Source: Corythucha ciliata (Eukaryota > Arthropoda > Insecta > Hemiptera > Tingidae). Taken from it: DNA of 64,000 nt. Positions within the stretch are counted from its first letter, which is position 1, and the number at the start of each line of letters is the position of its first letter. Of the stretch, positions 56,090-64,000 are shown one piece after another. Position numbers and translations under genes: made by a program. A model generated the notes under the pieces. The model ran no database searches. It had not been told where the DNA came from and saw only the letters and a program-made list of their open reading frames with translations. The stretch lies in the NCBI GenBank assembly GCA_038030265.1, contig CM075938.1, forward strand, positions 47,733,189 to 47,797,188, in the 5' to 3' direction.

Positions 56090-58090
56090 ACTCATATAAA
56101 GGGGGCTTTCCAGAAATGTTTGGGGTGGCTAGAATCTGCAGATTTCATTATTTAAACCCCAATCTCGTGGATTTGGCACATACAACAGAACCCAATATGG
56201 TTTCGGACCAATATAGTGCCCAAACTTTGCGGATTATCGGCACTCCGCCGATGCCTATGGTCCGCCAAAGTCCGGGGTTTTCTCACCCGAAAAACCAATT
56301 CCGCAGGGTCGTCTCCCGTACAATCCAACTTGACTGGGCTACTCATCCACGGCAAAAGAATTTCACAGGGTTGGTTTCTTCAAAGAAGCAATTCCGCGAA
56401 TCCAATATTCACAGATATTTTACACGTAAAAAACGATTTTGTCACCGTTGACAAAAAAAACAACGACAAAATGTTTCGCCGGCGTGGCTCTTTCAAGAAC
56501 AATATTTCGCAGATTTATCTGAGTTGTCTTTAATTTCGCGAGGTTAGAGGTTAGCTCACTAAAAAAATCCTAATTCTCGGATTTCACACTTTGAAATCAA
56601 AATTTCCAGAGCACTGGCTCATTTTAAAGTCTAATTTCCCGTGTCAGGCTCCTTCGTGAAACAACACTTCGAAATGGCAGGACCATAGGCAATTTCTCTG
56701 TACTGACTCGTCCAAAAAAAAAAAAATCATAATGATTTTGTGACTGTCACACTCGAATAGCCAACTTGGCAGGTCTGATAAAATTTCGTGGTATTAGATC
56801 ATTCAATACCAAGCCCATTTTGTCTGAAAATATTTTTCTCCCCCCCCCCTCCAACCAGCCAAATTTTGCGCTATTGACGTTTCTAAAATAAATTCCCCGG
56901 GGCTGGCTTGTTCAAATAACATATTTAGTGGATTTAGCTCTTTCAAACCAAATGCACAGAAAATCTCGAAAGGTTTGGACCATTTAAACACAATCCAGGG
57001 ACCCACCCCCCTCAAGTTTTCAAGAACCTATCGTACCTAGCGATACGATATCGTTTCGATATTACTTTCATTTCTAGTTGTTTCCATCTGTCCTAGACGC
57101 TCGCTGTTACGACGCGTCGGCAGTGTCGAAACGATATCGTATCGCTCTAGTATGTTCAACACCTAAAAACACAAAGCAAAAAATGGTTCGCCGAGGTGGC
57201 TTTTGGGGTTGGCTGCCAGTGTCCAATTTTGCGTGGTTGGTTCCCTAAAAAAAAAAACAACCTTCTGGATTTCACACCTTTAAAATCAAAATGTCCAATC
57301 TATAGACTCATGTTAAAACGGAATTACTAGGGTCTCGCTCTTTTCAAGAATAAAATTTTCAACAAAAATTCAAGAAGCCAATTTCGCGGTATCGACTCGC
57401 CGAAAAAAACATTGACATGGCTTCGGGCCACTCGAAAAGCCAATTGCGTTTTTAAAAAATTAAGAAATAACAATAAAAAAAACTCTTCGGGGCTGGTTTC
57501 TTAAAAACCAATTTAATTTTTTAACCAAAAATGTCTAAAGGGTCGGACCATTTAAAGCAAAATTCGCGGTATTGACACGACGAATAAAACAACTTCATGG
57601 CTTTGGCTCATTCGAAAAGCCAATCTAGTGAAACCGGTTTTTTCAATCAAATGTGGGTTAGTTCATTCAATATACCACTGTCGTCGACTGCTGGGATGTA
57701 TATCTGAGCTAGCTCCTTAAAAACCAATTTGGTTCGCCCAATAAAAGAGAATTGGCCGCATGAAAACTTGAATTTCGTGCTGTTGAACGTTAAAATAACC
57801 AATTTCGTGAATTTCGAACTTTGAACCCCGAAATTTCGTGGATTGGGTACATTCAGAAACTTATTTCGCTGCTATGACTCCGTTTAAACTCAATTCCGCG
57901 GTATGGGCTGCCGCCATTCTGCCCAAAAGAGCAATTTTGTGGTGTTGACCCTCTCGAAAAGCAAATTTCGCACAAATAACGAATTTCGTCATTTATCTCT
58001 TTCACACGCTAATTGTGGATCTTGTACTTTCAGAACCAATTTCCGTGGGTCTGACTCATTCAAAAACGAAATCTTGCGGGGTTGACTCAT
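56090..58090 (+). repeat. Degenerate tandem array, family S3
   Basis: Two kilobases of imperfect units such as ggctcattcgaaaagccaat followed by ttcg recur about every 30 bp. The MITE-like palindrome at 57040-57145 lies inside. Apparent frames within are repeat translations. Confidence 0.7.
57040..57145. mobile_element. Small palindromic element with gcgatacgatatcgtttcga ends
   Basis: Perfect 20-bp inverted repeats at 57040-57059 and 57126-57145 enclose 66 bp. It sits within an S3 array. Size and structure fit a MITE. Confidence 0.75.
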
Positions 58091-58519
58091 TTCCTGGATT
58101 GAGTTTTCTGTCCGCATTGTGATTTCCTTTTTTTTTAAATATATATATAGCGTATAACCTCAAATCAGCCGCCGCATAACTATCAGTTTAGAGCCAGAGT
58201 TGAATAACCCATAAACTAACAGAATCGGCCTCTTTTTCAGCCACAAAGTCAGACATCTCTTTTAAAACTAAATTTTGTCTGTATTAGGTCGGAAATGTGG
58301 TGGTTTTGGGTATTGACAGTAAAATTAACTTATAGGAGAGTAGTCAGGGAATTTCGCCACAGAATCGTTTTTTCAGCCATAAAAAGTACCTAACTCTAAG
58401 ATAATTTTGTGAAAAAGCGGCCTTATAGGCACTCTAAGGATCGTTTTGTCCTGCATCGCTTTGGGGCCGACCGACCCACAATGCCAGATTTTGAGCCGTT
58501 AGTACTCACATTATTGTCC

Positions 58520-59375
58520 TCTCCCTTCCACCTGTACAATCGGATTTGGGAATAAAATCCAATTTTTTGGTTCGAAGAGTCATCATTTTCCGGTGTTGTA
58601 TGGCAAGGTTCCCCCCCCCCCATAATAGCCAGTTTTGGGGCGAAAAATCGTCGTTAAGGAAGTGAGAGGGTCCGCATAAAATCGTGTGGTTCAGTTGTGC
58701 CTTTTGCATTCATAATTTTTTTATTTAATTCGAGTTGCATCTATTTTTTCAGGTCCAGCCAACGGTTATATGTACAGGTTTGTGTTGCGCGTGTGCTTTG
58801 TGGATAAATTCTCGGCAGTGAACTTTTTAAATTGTGCGCAAAAAAGTATATTTTTCCCCTCTGAATAAACTGTATGTGAGTGGCGCGCTGATTCATCGCC
58901 AGGCTCGTCCCTTTGAGAAAACACCGATCAATCTTCTAAATGTGGGTATCTTTTTACTTTACAAAATCACTTAAACTTTATATCAGAAATTTTAACATAT
59001 TTTTTTCGTTATTTCAGGAGGATTGATCGTGAACAACAATCAAGGTTGGTGGACTTTAAGGCTCAGTCCATAATTTGAGGGCAGTACTTTACAAACCCAG
59101 TCTTTTTAATTATATTTCAATCAGCTCCAGTTAGCAAAATCTACGTCGTACTGCCACCATAAACCAGCCACGGTTCTAGCATCAGGTTTTATTTTGTTTT
59201 TCAATTCCCCCCCCCCTCCGAAACTTTTTGGTTTTGAGCACTTCAAGAAATGAATTTGACTAACGTGGGTAACTTTTATTGCGCGTCATTAATTTACAGG
59301 AGGTTTATCACCACCTAAAACTAGTTCCAGCCTGTTCCCAAGAGGCTCAGTAATAGTACATAAGTCATTTATTTT
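58520..59375 (+). repeat. Long dispersed repeat G, plus copy
   Basis: Inverted copy of 44815-45660. Conserved segments include tttttcaggtccagccaac, ttaaattgtgcgcaaaa, ggctcagtccataattt and ctgttcccaagaggct. It is more eroded than the other copy, with several length differences. Confidence 0.7.
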
Positions 59376-60915
59376 TTATACACACAATGTAACGTTCTTG
59401 ATTTTTCTTGTACGAAATGAGGCATTTTTTAAGCCTATTTTTGGAAGCGTTACGATTACTCATAAGCTTGAAACCGAATAGTTACGTCCTCTCTTCGCAT
59501 CGCTAGATCGTCTTCGCCGAATCTACACACCCACTCCAGCCTGACTTTTGGTTGCGCGGGGGGGGGGGGGTATTAATTGATATCCCAAAACTATTAGAAC
59601 GAGAGGGATATGGGTTAGAACCTTCAAAACTAATAAAATTGATAATGTTTTCTTTACATTACTATTCGAGTACGTATCCTGGTTGAATCTACAAGTCATA
59701 GGCTCATTTTGCTTCTAAATTTGGAGTCTTAAGGGTCCGTCACACTATTTACTGCACCGTTCGTTAATCGTATTTTTCGTTTTACAATATGACCTTATTA
59801 TAGTGACCCCTACAGCTTGACTCCTCACTTAATCCGAATTGTTTTGTGTCAAGAATTTCCCAAGAAGGAAGATCCAAAAATCACTAAGTTTTCCCATCCT
59901 TCATTCGAACGTGGAGAAACAAGACACCATCCTTTTGTTCTTTAGCCAATTCTCTTGTCCTTTTTTCCTTCGTCCCAATTGTCGTGAGAGTTTCATTTAT
60001 TTCCTACTGTTTCTGTGTAATTCTCTTTAAAAATATGCTTTTATGACACTTCCCATCCGTCCTTTTTTAGGTACCGACCTTTTACCGGTCCCGAAGATGT
60101 CGTTATGTCGAGGTCCCATTCTCAATCGGTTAAAGTTTGAAATTTACAATTTGTTGGGTGACTCATTTTGATCGTACCACCACTCAAGGGTTTAAATCGC
60201 GGGGTACTCACTCAGGAAAAAGAGGGGTTTTCAGGTTGATCTTCGAAAGGTAAGAGAAGAGAGGATATTGAGTACCTACTAGGGAATGCATGAACCGTGG
60301 CTGTATGGACTGTTTAACGTATGATTAATATTTTTGTGCTGTCTTTTCACTTTGTTTGTGCACCAAGTGATGTGCCAGCTTCTAATTTTATTCTATGATC
60401 GAATGACCCATCCCGTCTCATTTATCCCGTCGTACTACATTTATTATCCCGTCTCATTGCCAATATCCATGACAGTATCCAAAATTAGAAACTATTATAA
60501 CAATAGGGGAATTCATGAAAAATGTTAAACCTTGTATGTATTTGTTATATGCTAAATTCCCGTGTATCCCGATGTGTGCTAGTGGAAGTTATCGTAACAA
60601 CGCGTTACTTTTCCCAAAACCAGTCTGAGTTCTGGGCAAAATTATCACTTCAGATTCAGATTAGGGACCGAAAATCCGACTTTTTCCTAATTCAATTTAA
60701 CGTTACAGCAAGTACAAATAAGCTGTACCCCCTGCACCCACTGTTTGGAGCCCTTATAACGCTTGCAAATACTACAGCGGGCGTTTCACATGGCTTGTCG
60801 AATCGGCTAAAGGTAATTTTGGCTCACGCAATCTCGGACAGGGTAAGTCCGAAAAGACATTCCGGCTGAGTCAACCGCCGACCCCAAAGTTATTTGCATA
60901 GCCGTGATCACTTAC
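59376..60915. other. Stretch downstream of the last recognised kinase exon
   Basis: A G13 run lies at 59558-59570. I searched the minus strand here for the next PfkB kinase exon (a GGxxRN-type motif after a phase-0 acceptor) and did not find it. No other feature can be supported. Confidence 0.45.
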
Positions 60916-60972
60916 CTTCAACTCTGTTTTTAGAGTAGCTACGCAGTCTAGAACTGAACCACCGATGACCAC
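60916..60972 (-). CDS. PfkB-type kinase, first exon
   Basis: Follows acceptor tttaatttcag and ends at gtaagt in phase 0. It encodes [19 protein letters not shown], the first beta strand and the D of PfkB-family sugar kinases ('VVGG-LD'). The following kinase exons, including the substrate and ATP motifs, were not found downstream. Confidence 0.85.
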
Positions 60973-62244
60973 CTGAAATTAAAAAAGAGCCAAAACGCAA
61001 AAAATATATAGTACGAAAAACGTTTAAAAATCACTTAGGTATATATTTACAACTTCATTTGTTCAAAAACTGTTTTAATACTTCGTTGGTTGAGTACGAA
61101 CCGTTTTTCTATTGCCTTCTTCCGCGGGAGGGTCGGTTTTCCTTGGCTGATGAGGCCTGTCAACACACAGGCAGGGACCACCCCCACCAGTCCATTCAAT
61201 TAATTAAACCACGCTTTGTACAGGGGTTGTTCAGTGGATAATGAAGAACAACGGGAAGAGTGAAGGGAGGAGAATTAATTAAATTCCATTTCACGCTGAC
61301 CTTGTTAATAACTTTTGGTACTCGACTGCAACTTTACTGCCAATATGAGCGTTGTTTTTAATCAAAGCGATGTCTGTTGTTAAAAGTTAAAGCTTAATAT
61401 CGGTAAAAATTTGAAACATCTATGAATCTTTGATTGAGCACAACAGTTGTTCCTGACGATATGGGGGGAGGGGGGTAATAAAAGGATACTGCTCTCTAGG
61501 CTTTTCCCTTCTGTTATGTTGCTGATTCGATTTAAAATGAACGGTGTCACTTCTTTTCCGCTGATCCCTTTTTTATCAGCCTCATCTAACGCTAAATTAA
61601 TAGCCGCCTCCATCATGTCATCTATTGAATCCTTGTGTATTTAGACAAAATGTTCACAGCTAAGCAATTTGGGATAACTGTCTTACGCTCGATGGAAAAC
61701 TGTTTTGGAACTGGCACAGCCAACAGAATGCCCGAGCCGACACTCAGCTGTGTCGCGCTATGGAGAACACGTGCTGCCTCTTCGGATTTGGTGACGTGGT
61801 AGGGCGACGATATACCAGAGACATCACTGTAAAAAGCAGGGAAGTTTCTGCTCGGTCCGTAGGTCATGACGCACACACCTTCAGTTTCCTAGAATGATAT
61901 GGAAGAAGGAGAATAAAAAAATGTGTTTTTTTTTCGGGTAATTAAGAGAGCGACTCACGAGGTATTCCAGTGTTCGTTCAATGTCCAAAATGCTTTTTAC
62001 TCCGCTCGAAATGACCATAACTGGCTGTCGTCCCATTTCTCTCAGATCCGCGCTTATGTCCAATGTGCTCTCACCTTGACGGTGCACCCCGCCGATGCCA
62101 CCTGTGATAAACCAAGACAAAATCAATTGAAAACAACACTCTCGCTGTGCGAAGATGGAACAATTAACCTGTCACAAAAATTTTAATTCCTATGTGCCGA
62201 GCAATTAAAAGCGTCGCTGACACCGTCGTTCCTCCGTTCAATTT
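60916..62244 (-). CDS. Bifunctional pseudouridine-5'-phosphate glycosidase / PfkB kinase, partial
   Basis: Seven minus-strand exons (62244-62169, 62101-61959, 61888-61687, 61621-61490, 61373-61301, 61156-61102, 60972-60916) join in phase into 246 codons. Residues 1-190 or so match the pseudouridine-5'-phosphate glycosidase family: [89 protein letters not shown] and NIALIKNN. The enzyme cleaves or forms the C-C bond between uracil and ribose 5-phosphate. The Asp of DISADL and Lys of VKSILD, linked to catalysis in bacterial PsuG, are kept. A short linker then leads into [12 protein letters not shown], the first strand of a PfkB-type (pseudouridine kinase) domain. Fused glycosidase-kinase proteins are known in fungi and animals. 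The N terminus lies beyond the right edge, and the rest of the kinase was not found. Confidence 0.93.
61102..61156 (-). CDS. Linker exon between glycosidase and kinase domains
   Basis: Follows acceptor ttgacag. Eighteen codons of polar, proline- and charge-rich sequence ([18 protein letters not shown]) end in phase 0 at a weak donor, gttcgt. The exon was chosen because it is the only stretch that restores phase between exon E and the kinase exon. Confidence 0.65.
61301..61373 (-). CDS. Pseudouridine glycosidase, exon E
   Basis: Follows acceptor acaacag and encodes [19 protein letters not shown] then QKLLT, the end of the glycosidase domain. It ends in phase 2 at AG|gtcagc. Confidence 0.88.
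61490..61621 (-). CDS. Pseudouridine glycosidase, exon D
   Basis: Acceptor ttcaatag joins AT to the previous C, giving histidine. It encodes [14 protein letters not shown] and [12 protein letters not shown], typical of the C-terminal helices. The donor AGCA|gtatcc is weak but gives asparagine across the junction, as expected for the NIAL motif. Confidence 0.88.
61687..61888 (-). CDS. Pseudouridine glycosidase, exon C
   Basis: Starts after acceptor cattctag with [11 protein letters not shown] and encodes [18 protein letters not shown] and [10 protein letters not shown], both family signatures. It ends in phase 1 at gtaaga. Without this splice the frame runs on into the intron for a further 16 codons before a stop. 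Confidence 0.93.
61959..62101 (-). CDS. Pseudouridine glycosidase, exon B (active-site region)
   Basis: Follows acceptor tatcacag and completes glycine of TGGIGGVH. It encodes 47 residues including DISADL and VKSILDI, and ends in phase 0 at donor gtgagt. These are the best conserved parts of the family and include the presumed Schiff-base lysine. Confidence 0.95.
62169..62244 (-). CDS. Pseudouridine glycosidase, exon A
   Basis: Starts in phase 0 after acceptor aaccag and ends in phase 1 with G before gttaat. It encodes [19 protein letters not shown] and IKIFVT, matching the family's GGTTV..T...A...GI.VF.T segment. Earlier exons, which should include the ALESTIITHG-type N terminus, are not in the window up to 64000. 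Confidence 0.9.
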
Positions 62245-62599
62245 CTGGTTTCAAAATAAATGAGACACCTAATTAGTTGAGTCAATGAGTAAACATACAA
62301 AACTGAAATTTTTAGTGAAAGCGCTTAAACCACGAGGGTTAGTAGGTAATTCTTGCAAGAATTCGTAGCAGTAGGATCAGGATCATACGTTGCCAGTCTT
62401 CCCTTGTCGAGGTGCGTCATCGCCGCCCCGTTTTCGGCAGCTCGCCATCTTCAGCGATCAATTACACAACTGAGTTTCAGTTGCACCACTGAGTGATTCT
62501 ACACCCTGCAGAAATCATTCTAGGCGGGGGGGGGGGCAATATTCGATTATGCTGACCCAATGTAGGGGACGGGCTGCACTCTTCCCATACTCACTTTCT
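62245..62599. other. Intron of the pseudouridine gene with a hairpin repeat
   Basis: Contains at 62395-62460 a copy of the ctgaagatgg hairpin region shared with the MITE at 41239, and a G11 run at 62526-62536. Confidence 0.5.
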
Positions 62600-63080
62600 G
62601 CCTCGCTTGGATAGCGAGAATCAGAAATTTCGCTTTTGAAGGAGCCCAACTCGCGAAATCGGTTTCTAAAAGAGCCAAAAACCACGAAATACAGGCTTTG
62701 AAAGAGTTGAGTAAACGAAGTTGTGTTTCATTCCACCGATACAAGCCAGCGAAATTGGTTATTTAAATGAGTCGACCCCGAAAAATTGATTTTTGAATAG
62801 GTCAACAGCGCAAAATTTTTCAGTTGATGCAGTGAAATCCACGGATTGGTTTTCTTGGATGAGCTATGCGAGCGAAATTATTTTTTTGTCAGCCAGCACA
62901 ATGCAATTTTGTTTTTCCGGGGATTCAACCCCACCAAAATGTAAAGGGCTGACTTCGCGACATTTTTTATTTGAAAATAGCCAGACCCTCGAAATTGGCT
63001 TTTCGAGAGCACTGGCGGACCTGCACCAATCGGGGCCTGACCGGAAATCTCCAAGAGGCCTTCACCCCGCCCCCCAAGTT
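62600..63080. repeat. Tandem repeat, family S3
   Basis: Units such as gaatcagaaatttcgctttt and agccaaaaaccacgaaat recur about every 30-35 bp. They lie in the presumed large intron of the pseudouridine gene. Confidence 0.6.
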
Positions 63081-63109
63081 GAGTTATCTCCAGCAAATTA
63101 GACATTTTT

Positions 63110-64000
63110 TCCGTATTTTAGCAGAGAATTAGCGTTGTCCTCAGTTTGAGCAGGAAATTAGCATTTTTCTTACATGTTTTCCTCAATCTTTTTTCAGCCG
63201 CAAAATAGCAGGTTTTTCGAAATTTGTTCCACAAATCACATTTTTTTGTTGACCATTCGCTATGAATTAGCTGCGAATCAGCAGTTTTTTACCTATATGT
63301 ACATCCATAAATTGACGCTTTTTCTCACTTTTAGGCTGGTCGTCCACTGGAAGCGTTTTCGAGCGGCGCTACAACGTGCTACAACAAGCGACATCGAGCG
63401 TACGTACAAAAAGACATAAATTGAATTCACTGCTGCTAAGCCTGCAGTGGACGATGTCACATTCAATTTGAGGCTTTGGGATGTACGCTCGTTGTCGCGC
63501 CGCTCGAAAACGCTTCCAGTGGACGACCGATCTTAACCTCAAAGTTGCCTTCAAAACCCGCAAATTGAAATTTTTCACAAATTTGACCGCGAATTTTTGA
63601 TTTTAGACTAGAATTGCTTAATTTAAGCAACGTAGTAGCGTTTTTACCTGTGAATTAGTTTTTTTTTTCCATTTTAGCCACGAATTGGCGTTTTCCCGCA
63701 ATTTTAGCTGCAAATTGGCAATTTTTCCATTTTTAGCAGCGAATAGCTTTTTTTCTCAAAATTGAATTTGTGTTGAATTGTGTTTGTAGCTTTTTTGAAT
63801 TATCCGTAAGTAGCCTTTTTTCATTTTAGCACCGCATTACATGTGCATTGTTTAACATTTAGCTACAGATTAGCGCTTCTGCTCAGTTCTATCCTCGAAT
63901 CAGCGGTGTTTTTAACTTATAACGGTTCATTTGGCGTTTTTATCGATTTTAGCCTTTTTTTACCTATTTACCTTCAGAATGCGCGAAGGCGAGTATTTAA
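63110..64000 (-). repeat. Tandem array S1 in reverse orientation
   Basis: Units such as gaattagcgttgtcctcag, attttagccacgaattggcg and ttttagctgcaaattggc are the reverse complement of the S1 unit. They run to the window edge, interrupted by the MITE at 63338-63528. Confidence 0.7.
63338..63528. mobile_element. MITE with perfect 31-bp inverted ends
   Basis: ggtcgtccactggaagcg continuing to gagcggcg (63338-63368) is repeated exactly as its complement at 63498-63528. The 191-bp element has no ORF and sits in an S1 array. The perfect arms point to a recent insertion. Confidence 0.88.

Noticed and set aside
60721..60870. Candidate next kinase exon on the minus strand (gtgggtgcagggggtac region)
   Set aside because: No acceptor gives a phase-0 join without a stop codon, and the peptide does not match the PfkB GGxxRN motif.
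1..64000. CRISPR arrays, operons or bacterial promoters
   Set aside because: The window has spliced genes and eukaryotic transposons. The ~30-bp repeats have no regular unique spacers and are not CRISPRs.

Overview
This window is a piece of an animal nuclear genome, most likely an arthropod and possibly an insect. Genes are split by GT-AG introns, one intron exceeds 20 kb, and most of the DNA is AT-rich intron or intergenic sequence packed with small inverted-repeat transposons, a tRNA-derived SINE, a decayed LINE and several families of degenerate tandem repeats. There is no prokaryotic gene organisation. The species cannot be named from the sequence alone.

Positions 902 to about 44,090 hold one complete plus-strand gene, a tetraspanin. 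I reconstructed six coding exons (902-1072, 1247-1527, 1600-1715, 23680-24130, 40534-40670, 41489-41727) whose reading phases match at every junction. They give a protein of 464 residues with four membrane segments, a CCG motif, a PxSCC motif, six cysteines in the large extracellular loop, an unusual low-complexity insert in that loop, and a glycine/serine-rich cytoplasmic tail. Introns 3 and 4 are about 22 kb and 16.4 kb. An upstream non-coding exon probably lies outside the window, and a polyadenylation signal is visible at 44063.

Positions 60,916-62,244 hold, on the minus strand, seven phase-compatible exons of a bifunctional pseudouridine-catabolism gene: the C-terminal two thirds of a pseudouridine-5'-phosphate glycosidase domain, a linker, and the first strand of a PfkB-type sugar kinase domain. 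The N-terminal exons should lie beyond the right edge. The rest of the kinase was not found in the window. The two genes converge and nothing suggests they share a function.

The rest is repeat-rich. It includes PIF/Harbinger-like MITEs with TWA target duplications, a 275-bp MITE family with a 6-bp target duplication (four copies), a minus-strand SINE with two tRNA-like units and a target duplication, a CR1/jockey-group LINE relic split by a 1.7-kb insertion, large palindromes, and at least four families of about 30-bp degenerate tandem repeats that appear related. One of these families has a higher-order structure, with a GC-rich box about every 200 bp. Long G or C homopolymer runs (8-15 nt) are strikingly frequent.
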